Assembly: GCF_030418455.1 (NCBI RefSeq)
Contig: NZ_JAUHPW010000010.1
Location: 62,001-126,000, forward strand
Reading direction: 5' to 3'
DNA length: 64,000 nucleotides
Source: Demequina litoralis
GTDB lineage: Bacteria; Actinomycetota; Actinomycetes; Actinomycetales; Demequinaceae
The notes under the pieces: model-generated
Told to the model about the DNA's origin: nothing
The model's input: only the letters and a program-made list of their open reading frames with translations
The model's database searches: none
Position numbers and translations under genes: made by a program
In this document: positions 26,316 through 35,170 of the stretch, in pieces
Layout: the number at the start of each line of letters is the position of its first letter
Position numbering within the stretch: the stretch's first letter is position 1

Positions 26316-26809
26316 CGGTTGGTGAAAGCCCTCGACGCCCTCGCGGCGCCGGGGGCTTTCGCGCGCCCGGGCTGCTCGTCCTCGACCGGCTCGCCGTCGA
26401 CGGAGACGACCCCGGCGATCGCGAAGTACTCGTCCTTGTCCGGGCAGCGGCCGCGCATGTCGTCGTACTCCTCGCCCGAGACCCGCTCGCCTGCGAGCTC
26501 GACGTGCTCGTCGCGAGCGATGGCGATCGGTCCGTCGGGAGCGGGGTCCATGAGGTGGTTGCCGTTGGGCCATGACGATGCGAGGTGGCCCGCGATGAGC
26601 GCGACCGGCCCATCCTCCGTCTCGACGGAGAAGCACTGGTGCCCCCAGGACTCCTCCGACACGAGCGGCCCCTCAATGATCGCGGACGCGGAGGCGGTCA
26701 CGCCGTCCGGCAGGTGCGGGGTCGCCGCGCCCCGGTCGGCGACGGCGCACCCGGCAAGGGCGAGGACCGCCGCGGCAACCGCCGCGACCCGCGCTGCGCT
26801 CGGGTGCAT
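26249..26809 (-). CDS. Putative lipoprotein whose 3' end is antisense to ssrA
   Basis: The 186-residue frame begins with a lipoprotein signal (lipobox LALAGC, Cys21), followed by about 125 residues I cannot assign to a family (GHQCFSVETEDGPVALIAGH, PDKDEYFAIAGVVSVDGEPV). The last 35 or so residues (from about PGRAKAPGAARASRA) come from the ssrA terminator and the tRNA-like end of ssrA read backwards, so the gene probably lost its original stop, or this tail is accidental. TAAAGT (26821-26816) lies 6 nt before the ATG, suggesting a leaderless mRNA. The function is unknown. Confidence 0.6.
   Translation of the reverse strand: MHPSAARVAAVAAAVLALAGCAVADRGAATPHLPDGVTASASAIIEGPLVSEESWGHQCFSVETEDGPVALIAGHLASSWPNGNHLMDPAPDGPIAIARDEHVELAGERVSGEEYDDMRGRCPDKDEYFAIAGVVSVDGEPVEDEQPGRAKAPGAARASRAFTNRGDAGNRTRVRMSKPKSSPGAA
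26324..26360 (+). terminator. ssrA terminator hairpin
   Basis: GAAAGCCC (26324-26331) pairs with GGGCTTTC (26353-26360) with further inner pairing, 9 nt after the tmRNA 3' end. It also forms part of the coding tail of the opposite-strand lipoprotein frame. Confidence 0.7.
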
Positions 26810-27105
26810 ATGGGCACTTTACCAGGTGTGACGGTGAACCCGGGGTTCCCGTGCGCGGCGGGGCGCGCGTCTTGCGGCGCCTGCCGAGCCGCCAGCGCAT
26901 CGTCCCCGCGGGTGCCGCGTTGGACGGGAGGCTCCCGAAGGGAGCGGGAGCCGACGTCTCCATGAATGCCGCCTGAACGTCGGGTTTCTCCACTTTTGCC
27001 CGAACCGTGGAGATAGTACGTTTCCTGAGAGACGCGGTGGTCGAAGGCTGACCGGCCCGCTCGCAGACTCTCCGTCCCCGGAGCCTACGAACAGGAGATC
27101 AACGC

Positions 27106-28851
27106 ATGATTCACGCATCACGCCGCGTCGCCGGCCTCACCGCTGCGGCCGCCGCCGCGGCCCTTCTCGCCTTGGCCGCGCCGAGTACGGCGCTCGCCGC
27201 CAAGGGCGGCAACGCGGAGCCGGGCAAGGGGAAGGGGTCTGGCCCGCTGCAGAGCGTCCAGCTCCTGTCCTTCAACGACTATCACGGTCACCTCGAGTCC
27301 CCCGACACCGACGACTTCTACGAGAGCGAGGCGGCCGGAGGTGGCGAGTACCTCGCGACGATGCTCGACCAGCTGCGCGAGGACGCGCCGAAGGGGCGAT
27401 CGCTCACCGTGGCCGCCGGCGACCTCATCGGCGGCTCGCCGTTCCTGTCGGGCCTGTTCCACGACGAGCCGTCCGTCGAGTCGCTCGAGGCGATGGGGCT
27501 GGACGTCTCGAGCGTGGGCAACCACGAGTTCGACGAGGGCACCGACGAGCTCCTCCGCATGCAGTACGGAGGGTGCCACCCGGTCGACGGCTGCTACTTC
27601 GCCGACGACCCGTACGACGGGGCCGGGTTCTCCTGGCTCGCGGCGAACGTCGTGAACAAGGACGGCTCGGGCACGCTGCTGCCGGGCACCACGATCAAGA
27701 AGGTCGCCGGCATGAAGATCGGCTTCATCGGCATGACTCTCGAGGACACCCCGACGCTGGTCAGCCCCGTGGGCGTGGCGTCGGTCGACTTCCTCGACGA
27801 GGTCGAGACCGCCAACGCGGAGGCTGCGAAGCTGCAGAGGCGCGGGGTCGAGGCCATCGTCGTGCTGCTGCACGAGGGCGGCATCCCGGTCGAGGGCGGG
27901 GTCAGCGACTGCGATCAGGTCTCCGACCCGATCGAGACGATCGCCGAGGGCATGGACCCGGCCATCGACATGCTCGTCACCGGGCACACCCACCAGCCGT
28001 ACGTCTGCGCGTTCGACGACCCGGACGGCGACCCGAGGCTCGTGACCTCGGCGGCGTCCTACGGCCGTGTGGTGACCGAGACGACCCTGGTCATCGACCG
28101 CCGCACCGGCGACGTGGACCGTGGGCGCACCACCGCGGTCAACCACATCGTCGAGGACGTCGACCCCGACCCCTCGATCACGGCCATCGTCGAGAAGTGG
28201 GACGCCCTCTCCGGCCCGCTCGCGGCTCGCGTCGTCGGGTCGGTCGACGAGGACATCACGGGCGACGAGAGCGGGGACCGCGGCATCGAGACGCCGATGG
28301 GCGACCTGGTCGCCGACGCCATCCTGTGGGGCACCGATGACGCCGACGAGGGCGGCGCCGAGATCGCCTTCATGAACATCGGCGGCGTGCGCGCCAGCCT
28401 GCTGCTCGCGCCGAAGTACGAGGAGGCGGACGGCGAGGTGACCTACGCCGAGGCGTACGACGTCAACCCGTTCGGCAACCTCATCGTCACGGTCGACATG
28501 ACCGGGGCGGACATCGAGGCGGCACTCGAGCAGCAGTACGTCGCCGACCGGCGTCGCCCGAACCTGGCGCTCGGCGTCTCCGAAGGCTTCTCCTACACGT
28601 GGGACGCCACCCAGCCCGAGGGCAGCAAGGTCGTCGAGGGCTCGATGATGCTGAACGGCGAGCCGATCGACCCCGCGGGCACCTACCGCGTCGCGATGTA
28701 CAACTTCCTCGCGGGCGGCGGCGACAGCTTCACCGCCTTCACCAACGGCACCGACCTGCTCGGCGGTCCCGAGGATCTCGCGAACTTCGTCGCGTACCTC
28801 GAGGCCAACCCCGGCCTCACGGCGCCCGAGGACCGGGTCGCCGGGCTGTAG
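27106..28851 (+). CDS. Secreted 5'-nucleotidase / UshA-type metallophosphoesterase
   Basis: The 581-residue exported protein has a signal peptide (ending STALAA, about 32), an N-terminal metallophosphoesterase domain with the metal-binding FNDYHGHLE, AAGDLIGGSPF, VGNHEFDEG and VTGHTHQPY, and a C-terminal 5'-nucleotidase domain (NIGGVRASL, and the substrate-stacking region YNFLAGGGDSFTAF). It would release nucleosides and phosphate from external nucleotides. No sortase motif or anchor is seen, so it is probably released. CAGGAG precedes the ATG. The 296-bp gap upstream (26810-27105) holds one dispersed 10-mer and no gene. Confidence 0.92.
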   Translation: MIHASRRVAGLTAAAAAAALLALAAPSTALAAKGGNAEPGKGKGSGPLQSVQLLSFNDYHGHLESPDTDDFYESEAAGGGEYLATMLDQLREDAPKGRSLTVAAGDLIGGSPFLSGLFHDEPSVESLEAMGLDVSSVGNHEFDEGTDELLRMQYGGCHPVDGCYFADDPYDGAGFSWLAANVVNKDGSGTLLPGTTIKKVAGMKIGFIGMTLEDTPTLVSPVGVASVDFLDEVETANAEAAKLQRRGVEAIVVLLHEGGIPVEGGVSDCDQVSDPIETIAEGMDPAIDMLVTGHTHQPYVCAFDDPDGDPRLVTSAASYGRVVTETTLVIDRRTGDVDRGRTTAVNHIVEDVDPDPSITAIVEKWDALSGPLAARVVGSVDEDITGDESGDRGIETPMGDLVADAILWGTDDADEGGAEIAFMNIGGVRASLLLAPKYEEADGEVTYAEAYDVNPFGNLIVTVDMTGADIEAALEQQYVADRRRPNLALGVSEGFSYTWDATQPEGSKVVEGSMMLNGEPIDPAGTYRVAMYNFLAGGGDSFTAFTNGTDLLGGPEDLANFVAYLEANPGLTAPEDRVAGL

Positions 28852-28868
28852 CCCACCGACACGACGGC

Positions 28869-28896
28869 GGGGGCCGGGGCGTGAGCCCCGACCCCC
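28869..28896. terminator. Bidirectional terminator between nucleotidase and subtilase
   Basis: A 12-bp stem (28869-28880 with 28885-28896, one mismatch) with a GTGA loop separates two convergent genes. Confidence 0.75.
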
Positions 28897-28912
28897 TCCG
28901 TGAGGTGCTGCG

Positions 28913-31900
28913 TCAGCTGGCGAAGGTCGCGAGGACCTGGTCCAGCGTCACGCCCTTGTACTTCGTCTGGGGCGTCGGCACGTCGGCCACCGTCGGGTTG
29001 CGCACGAGGAAGTTGGACTCCACGAACGCGAGGTCGGCCGCGTCGACCGTCCCGTCGGCATTGATGTCGGCAGCACGGTCGGCGGTCCCGGCGGCGTCGC
29101 GGATCGCGACAGCGTCGAGGATGTCGACCACGTCGTCGCCGTTCACGTCGCCCGCGGCGAGCTGCGGCGCGATAGAGACGATCGTGCCGGCGGCCTCGCC
29201 GTCCTCGGCCGTCCGCGAGAGCGTGAGCGGCTGGTGCCACGCGAGGTGACCCGGCAGGGTGACCTCGAGCTGCCACTCCTCGTCGAACAGCGTCAGGCCG
29301 CCGCGGCCGATGGTGCCGTCCGCGCCCACCGACAGCGGGAGCACGTCGCCCTCGGGGGAGGTCAGGGTCGCGGTGGCGCCGACGGCCGAGTAGTCGCGCT
29401 CGGTGTCGATGTAGCCGGCCGCCGTGAGCAGGCCCTGGGCGTAGTAGCCGCCCGTGACCGTGGTGGTCGGCGCGAGCGCCTCGACGATGTCGAAGTGGCG
29501 CTGCATCGACACGTAGCGGCCGTCCGTGCGCTGCACGTACGTGCTCACCGTGAGGAAGCCGGTGGTCTCCGCCGCGATGGTGTCGGGCATCTCGAACGCC
29601 ACGTCGATGAGCGGCAGGTCGTCACCCGTGTACTCGGTCGCGCCGTCGAACGTGATCGGGACGCGGAGCTTGCGGTAGCTCGAGCCCATGGCCACGTCCG
29701 TGATCTCGCCGGAGATGCGGCCGTACGCGGCGAACGCCTCCTGCTCGGTGATGTCGAGGATCGTGGTGTCGCGCGGGTTGTAGAGCACCTCGAGCGTCAT
29801 CGTCCCGAACATGTCGGCCTTGTTCGTCGAGAACGACATGGTGATCTCGTCGCCGGCGCGCGCCTCGGTGGACGATGCGCGTCCCAGGACGTACGCCTGC
29901 GTGTCCTTGAACCACATCGACTGGACCAGCTCGCCGATGTTGCCCGCCGCGTCCATGCCGAGGAAGCGGTGCGACTGCACCGGGCTCCAGAAGAGCGACA
30001 CGTCGGTCGTGAACGAGCCGTCCGCCTCCGGGTGCATCGTCTTGTACGGCGTGATCGTCGTCGAGAACATCTGGATCGCGTTGTCCGACTCGTCGATGTC
30101 GATGCCCGCGGCGCGGATCGCCTCGGTGTCGCCGTCGACCAGCGAGCCGGTCAGCTCGAACGTCGACTGGCCGTTGGCGAACTCGTAGACGTCCGCGTCG
30201 TCCAGGCTGGTCGTGAACACCGGCGCGGTGTTGTCGACGTAGACGTGGTTCGTCGCCTCGAACGTGGTCCCCGAGTCGTCGGTGCCGACCACGCGCAGCG
30301 TGTGCAGGCCCGGCTCGACGACCTCGGGCATGTGGCCGATCGGGAAGTCCTTGTCGCCGGTCAGGGGCAGGTACTCGCCGTACCAGGCGAAGGCGCCGTA
30401 GCGCAGGCCGTCCTTCATGAGCGTCGCGGACAGGCCGCCGACGTAGCCGACGTCCTCACCGGTCGCGGCGTCCACGACGAACAGGTCGATCGTGCGCGTG
30501 GGCGTCGCGACGCCCAGCGAGAACTTCGCCGCGGGGTCGTAGACGTTCTCGGCGGTCGACATGACCGGCTTCAGCATCGTGAAGTCGGTGAACGCCGCAT
30601 CGTCCACGCGGAGGCCGAGGGGGAGGCGCAGCGCCTCCTCGGCCGCCTGGGCGATCTCGACGAAGGCGCCGTAGGTGCCGGTCGGGGTGCCCGCGGGGAC
30701 GTCCACGACGACCTTGATATGCCTGGTCGAGCCGGGGCTCACCTTGACACGGCTCGGGAACGAGACCTCGATGCCGGAGGCGTCGAAGTCGGCCGTGCCC
30801 GCGCCGTTCGCGGTGTCGAGGGCGAGCGTGTACGTCTGCGACGAGGCCGAGCGGTTGGTGATCTCGATGTCGCGGGTGACCGTCGAGGAGGAGGTCGCCG
30901 GCAGCATGCCGAGCGACAGCGCGCCGGTGATGTCGTCGACGGTGTCGGAGCTGCCGTGGGTCGCCTCGGCGGCCCACAGGGCGTCGATCACCTGCGCGTC
31001 GGTGGTGCCGTGCACCGCCTGGCGGGGGTCCACCTGGCCGGCGCCGGACTCGAACACGCCCGAGTCGTCGCGCAGGTCGTCGGCGGTGTTCATGAGGCGG
31101 GTCTTGACGTCCGCCGGCGTGAGCGAGGGGTCCTCGCCGAGCATGAGCGCGACCACGCCCGCGACGAACGGCGTCGCCATCGAGGTGCCGGACTTGCGGC
31201 CGTAGGCGTCCGCGTAGGCGACGTCGCCCTTGGGGTCGATGTCCCAGGTCGGGACGCTCGACATCGTCGAGACACCGGGGGCGGTGAGCTCGGGCTTGAT
31301 GTCGGTGGTGCCGTTGGACGGCCCGCGCGAGCTGAAGTCGGCGAGGGCGTCGCCGTCCGTGGTGATGGTGCCCATGTCGCCGAACGTCACCTCGGTGGCG
31401 CCCGCGGCGAGCGCGGTGCGCAGCGCGGCGCCGTCGGCCTGGGTCATGCCGAACGCGGGTGCGTACGCGTCGTTCTCACCGAGGTAGTACTCGATGTACC
31501 CGTCGCGGTCGTTGGAGACGAGCACGCCCGCCGCGCCGCGCTGGAGCGCGTACGTGACCATGCTCGTGAACGTGGTGCCGCCGCGCTCGATCAGGACGAT
31601 CGCGCCCTGGGGCCTCTTCCCGATGTAGCCGGACGACGTGCCGTCGCCGACGTCGACGATCGGGAGGGTCTGGCCCGCGAGGTCGGTCACCGACGCCTCG
31701 TCGCGCTGGCGGGCGACGAGGCGCAGCGACGCCTCGGCCTCGCCCACGGCCGCCTCGGTCGCGGCGAGCGTGATCGAGCTGTCGTTCGCGCCGACCGTGA
31801 TCGCGAGCGCCGACGTGCCGGGCGAGCCGAGCGTGGCGGCGCCGTTCGCACCGTCGTTGCCGGCCGCGATCACGGTCGTCACGCCCGCGAGCGTGAGGTT

Positions 31901-32953
31901 GTCCGCGGCGAGGGAGAGCGCCGACTGGTGGTCGTTGTACGAGCCGCCGAGCGACATGTTGACGACGTCCATGCCGTCGACCAGCGCGCGCTCCATGCCC
32001 TCGAGGATGTCCTCGGTCGAGCCCGAGCCGTACGGGCCGAGCACGCGGTAGCCGTAGAGCTCCACGTCGGGGGCGACGCCCCAGGCGCTGTTGCCGCCGA
32101 AGGAGGCGTCCTGGCCGGCGATGATGCCCGACACGTGCGTGCCGTGGCTCGTGTAGTACGGCGAGCCGGAGTACTTCTCGGGCATGCCCGAGGCCTTCCA
32201 GTCCGCGTACGTGGTCTCCATCGGGTCGTCGTCCCCGTCGACGGCGTCCCAGCCGCCCACGTACACGTCCGCGATGGCGGGGTGGCGGTAGTCGATGCCG
32301 GTGTCGAGCACGCCGACCTTGACGCCCTCGCCGGTGATGCCCGCGTCGTGCAGCGCGGCGACCTCGTCGTACGTGGTGCCGCCGCCGGTGACGGTGGTGC
32401 CCGCCTCGGTCTCCTCCGGAAGGTCGAGCGTGAGGACCTCGTTCGGCCACACGCCGGCCACGTCGGCGGAGTCGAGCAGCGAGGCGATCTCGGTACCGGT
32501 CGCCGTGAGCGCGACGGCGTTGAGGGCCTCGGTGTACGCGGTCGTGATGCCCTTCGCGAGGCCCTGGGCCTTGGCAAAGTCCGCGAAGCGCGCCTGCGAG
32601 GCCTTGACCGCAGCCTTGGCGTCCTTGGCGGACAGCGCGGTGCCTGCCTCGGCGGCGAGCGCCTGGGCGGTCGCCGCGACGGGCTGGCGCAGCAGCACGA
32701 TGACGTCGGCGGGCTCGGTCGACGTGAGGTCGACGCTGGAGTCGACGTGCACCTCGTCGGGCTCGGTGAGCTGGATCGCGTGCGCCAGCGCCTGGCGCTC
32801 CGCGGCGGTGGTGGCCGCGAGGACGTCGGACGCGTCCGCGCGCTTGGCCGCGAAGGCCGGTGCGGGCACCAGCAGCGCGCAGCCGAGCACCGCGGTGGCC
32901 GCGCCGGCGGCCACGCGGGAGGCGCCGCGTCGCGGGATGAGGGGGAGTGACAT
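28913..32953 (-). CDS. Large secreted subtilisin-like protease with C-terminal dockerin-type repeats
   Basis: The 1346-residue protein has a signal peptide (to about 36), an I9-like propeptide (to about 180), an S8 domain with Asp217 (VGVLDTGI), His270 (SHGTHVSGI), Asn366 (AAGNDG) and Ser591 (SGTSMATPF), and a PA domain inserted before the serine (about 410-520). Fn3/beta-sandwich regions follow to about 1260. Residues about 1266-1315 are two dockerin-type calcium repeats, GDVNGDDVVDILDAVAIRD and ADINADGTVDAADLAFVES. All catalytic residues are present. It is divergent from a LuxR/TrmB regulator with two identical-arm operators between, so it is probably regulated by it. Confidence 0.93.
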   Translation of the reverse strand: MSLPLIPRRGASRVAAGAATAVLGCALLVPAPAFAAKRADASDVLAATTAAERQALAHAIQLTEPDEVHVDSSVDLTSTEPADVIVLLRQPVAATAQALAAEAGTALSAKDAKAAVKASQARFADFAKAQGLAKGITTAYTEALNAVALTATGTEIASLLDSADVAGVWPNEVLTLDLPEETEAGTTVTGGGTTYDEVAALHDAGITGEGVKVGVLDTGIDYRHPAIADVYVGGWDAVDGDDDPMETTYADWKASGMPEKYSGSPYYTSHGTHVSGIIAGQDASFGGNSAWGVAPDVELYGYRVLGPYGSGSTEDILEGMERALVDGMDVVNMSLGGSYNDHQSALSLAADNLTLAGVTTVIAAGNDGANGAATLGSPGTSALAITVGANDSSITLAATEAAVGEAEASLRLVARQRDEASVTDLAGQTLPIVDVGDGTSSGYIGKRPQGAIVLIERGGTTFTSMVTYALQRGAAGVLVSNDRDGYIEYYLGENDAYAPAFGMTQADGAALRTALAAGATEVTFGDMGTITTDGDALADFSSRGPSNGTTDIKPELTAPGVSTMSSVPTWDIDPKGDVAYADAYGRKSGTSMATPFVAGVVALMLGEDPSLTPADVKTRLMNTADDLRDDSGVFESGAGQVDPRQAVHGTTDAQVIDALWAAEATHGSSDTVDDITGALSLGMLPATSSSTVTRDIEITNRSASSQTYTLALDTANGAGTADFDASGIEVSFPSRVKVSPGSTRHIKVVVDVPAGTPTGTYGAFVEIAQAAEEALRLPLGLRVDDAAFTDFTMLKPVMSTAENVYDPAAKFSLGVATPTRTIDLFVVDAATGEDVGYVGGLSATLMKDGLRYGAFAWYGEYLPLTGDKDFPIGHMPEVVEPGLHTLRVVGTDDSGTTFEATNHVYVDNTAPVFTTSLDDADVYEFANGQSTFELTGSLVDGDTEAIRAAGIDIDESDNAIQMFSTTITPYKTMHPEADGSFTTDVSLFWSPVQSHRFLGMDAAGNIGELVQSMWFKDTQAYVLGRASSTEARAGDEITMSFSTNKADMFGTMTLEVLYNPRDTTILDITEQEAFAAYGRISGEITDVAMGSSYRKLRVPITFDGATEYTGDDLPLIDVAFEMPDTIAAETTGFLTVSTYVQRTDGRYVSMQRHFDIVEALAPTTTVTGGYYAQGLLTAAGYIDTERDYSAVGATATLTSPEGDVLPLSVGADGTIGRGGLTLFDEEWQLEVTLPGHLAWHQPLTLSRTAEDGEAAGTIVSIAPQLAAGDVNGDDVVDILDAVAIRDAAGTADRAADINADGTVDAADLAFVESNFLVRNPTVADVPTPQTKYKGVTLDQVLATFAS

Positions 32954-32994
32954 GCAGGTGTCGCCCTTCCTGGAGAAAAGGGGTGAAAGGTGGG

Positions 32995-33046
32995 TGTCGC
33001 AACAGTGACAGCAAACGTAACGACATAGGGTGTCGCATATGTGACA
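32995..33046. promoter_or_regulatory. Tandem operators TGTCGC-N4-GTGACA
   Basis: TGTCGC-AACA-GTGACA (32995-33010) and TGTCGC-ATAT-GTGACA (33031-33046) have identical arms and start 36 bp apart, between the divergent protease and LuxR/TrmB genes. A further TGTCGC half lies at about 32959-32964. Confidence 0.65.
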
Positions 33047-33111
33047 TGGCCGGTTCTCGCCGTCGCCCCGGGACGGGACGATGCGCGCGACGCGCCAGGG
33101 TGGGAGACGTG

Positions 33112-34080
33112 ATGGGACTCGACGTGCTGGGCCTGGGGCCCGTGGAGCACCGTGTGTACGAGCACCTGGTGCGGCATCGTGCCGCCTCGATGGAGCGCAT
33201 CGTCGCGGACCTCGGGATCCGGGCCAACGAGATCGGCCACGCGCTCAGGCGTCTGACGGAGAACGGGCTGGTCGCGACGGACGGCGCCCATGCGGACCAC
33301 TACGTCGCGGCGCCGCCGGACGTCGCGCTCGGGGCGCTGATCCTCGAGCACGAGGACATGCTGCGCCGCGCCGAGGCGGAGATGCTCCTGCTCGAGCAGC
33401 AGTACCGCGACGCCGGTTCCGGCGAGGCCGACGTCGTCGACGTGGTGCGCGGACCCGAGGCGGTGCGGCACCGCTTCAACCAGCTGCAGCGCAGCGCCCG
33501 CACGGAGGTGCTGCTCTTCGTCAAGGGCGACGCCGCGGTGGTCGATCGCGACCAGAACGTCGAGGAGTCCGTCGCCATCGACCGCGGTGTGCGATACCGG
33601 TACGTGCTCGAGCGCTCGCGCCTCGACACCCCCGGCGTGATCGACGCGGTTCGCGAGGCGATCGCCGACGGCCTCGAGGTACGGGTCGCGGGGGAGCTCC
33701 CCACGCGGCTGCTGGTCGTCGACCGCGCGGTCGCGATGGTGCCGCTCGCGGCGGCGGGTCAGGACCAGACCTCGGGCGCGCTCCTGCTGAACGCTGGTGG
33801 GCTCGTGTCGCTCGCCGTGGCGCTGTTCGAGCGCACATGGTCGAGCGCGGCCCACCTGCGTCCCGCCGCGGAGGGCGGCGTCGCCTCCGCCGAGCTGGAG
33901 CCCGAGGAGCGTGAGGTGCTCGCGCTGCTCGAGCTGGGGCTCACCGACGGGTCGATCGCGAGCCGCACCGGGGTGTCCATGCGCACCGTCCAGCGCCGGG
34001 TGCGCGAGCTCATGGACCGCGCCGACGTGGAGACGCGGCTGCAGCTGGGCGCCGCGGCCGTGCGCAAGGGGTGGCTCTAG
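33112..34080 (+). CDS. TrmB/LuxR-type two-HTH transcriptional regulator
   Basis: The 322-residue protein has an N-terminal TrmB-like winged helix (LGPVEHRVYEHLVRHRAASM, about 5-60), a central phospholipase D-like effector region, and a C-terminal LuxR-type HTH (LTDGSIASRTGVSMRTVQRR, about 275-320). This architecture is common in actinobacteria beside S8 proteases. The ATG at 33112 follows an in-frame GTG at 33109; a weak GGGTGGGAG lies upstream. Control of the divergent subtilase through the two operators is inferred. Confidence 0.85.
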   Translation: MGLDVLGLGPVEHRVYEHLVRHRAASMERIVADLGIRANEIGHALRRLTENGLVATDGAHADHYVAAPPDVALGALILEHEDMLRRAEAEMLLLEQQYRDAGSGEADVVDVVRGPEAVRHRFNQLQRSARTEVLLFVKGDAAVVDRDQNVEESVAIDRGVRYRYVLERSRLDTPGVIDAVREAIADGLEVRVAGELPTRLLVVDRAVAMVPLAAAGQDQTSGALLLNAGGLVSLAVALFERTWSSAAHLRPAAEGGVASAELEPEEREVLALLELGLTDGSIASRTGVSMRTVQRRVRELMDRADVETRLQLGAAAVRKGWL

Positions 34081-34127
34081 GGGACGCCGCCGCGAGCGTC
34101 GCCGCGCCCCGTCACTAGGCTCGAAGC

Positions 34128-35105
34128 ATGACGGCGGCGATCTTCGCGACCCTCCTGGGCCTCGCCGCACTCGCGTGGAGCGCGGACCGCTTCGTGTCCG
34201 GCGCATCGGCCGTCGCGACCCACCTCGGCATGGCGCCGCTGCTGGTCGGCATGCTCGTCGTCGGCTTCGGCACGTCGGCCCCGGAGCTCGTCGTGTCCGC
34301 CTTCGCGGCGGCCGGCGGCAACCCCGAGATCGCGCTCGGCAACGCCATGGGCTCCAACATCGCGAACATCGGGCTCATCCTCGGCACGACCGCGATCCTC
34401 ATCCCGGTGATCGTCCACCGCGGCGTCCTCAGCCGCGAGATGCCCGTGCTGCTCGGCATCACGCTGGTGCTCGGGCTGGTGATGCTCGACGGCAGCATCT
34501 CGCGCTTCGACGCGCTGGTCCTGCTCCTCGTCCTCGGCGCGCAGCTCGCGTGGTCGATCGGGGCGGGCCGCCGGCGCAGACCGGGCGAGCCGGAGGACGA
34601 GCTCGCGATCGAGGTCGAGGAGCGCGAGCGTCGCGCCGGCATGACGCGGCGGGCCGCGTGGGCGTGGACGCTCGGCGGGATGGCGCTGCTCGTCGTCGCG
34701 TCGCGCCTGCTCGTGTGGGGCGCGGTCGGGATCGCGGAGCGGCTCGGCTGGTCGGACCTCGTCATCGGCCTCACCGTGGTCGCGATCGGCACCTCCGCGC
34801 CCGAGCTCGCCGCCGCGGTCGCCGCCGCGCGCCGCCGCGAGACGGAGCTGGTGCTCGGCAACGTCATCGGCTCCAACATCTTCAACACCCTCGCGGTCGT
34901 GGGCCTGGCCGCCCTCATCTCGCCCATGGCGGTCGACCAGGTGGCCGTCACCCGCGACCTGCCGGTGCTGCTGGTGATGACCGGCGCCCTGCTCCTCATG
35001 GGCTACCGGCCCGGCGACCACGGCCGCATCAACCGGCTCGAGGGCGGGCTGCTCCTGGCGGCGTGGATCGCCTACACCGGGGCGCTGGTCCTCACCGCGG
35101 GCTGA
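34128..35105 (+). CDS. Calcium/sodium antiporter (CaCA, YrbG-like)
   Basis: The 325-residue protein has ten or so membrane helices in two inverted repeats. The two alpha motifs are visible as VGFGTSAPELVVSAFAAAGG with GNAMGSNIANIGLILG, and AIGTSAPELAAAVAAARRRE with GNVIGSNIFNTLAVVG, containing the ion-binding acidic residues. A charged loop (about 155-180) separates the halves. It exchanges Ca2+ for Na+ or H+ at the cytoplasmic membrane. TAGGCT (34116-34121) ends 6 nt before the ATG, indicating a leaderless mRNA. Confidence 0.9.
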   Translation: MTAAIFATLLGLAALAWSADRFVSGASAVATHLGMAPLLVGMLVVGFGTSAPELVVSAFAAAGGNPEIALGNAMGSNIANIGLILGTTAILIPVIVHRGVLSREMPVLLGITLVLGLVMLDGSISRFDALVLLLVLGAQLAWSIGAGRRRRPGEPEDELAIEVEERERRAGMTRRAAWAWTLGGMALLVVASRLLVWGAVGIAERLGWSDLVIGLTVVAIGTSAPELAAAVAAARRRETELVLGNVIGSNIFNTLAVVGLAALISPMAVDQVAVTRDLPVLLVMTGALLLMGYRPGDHGRINRLEGGLLLAAWIAYTGALVLTAG

Positions 35106-35170
35106 GCGGGCCCGCCGCGCCGGGACCTCCGTACCTGCTGCGACGCCGCGCCCGCCCGTACCGTTGACCC

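Noticed and set aside
29234-32950. Plus-strand open frame of 1238 codons
   Set aside because: It is antisense to the subtilase, rich in Arg, Val, Asp and His, with no domains. The subtilase has a full catalytic set.
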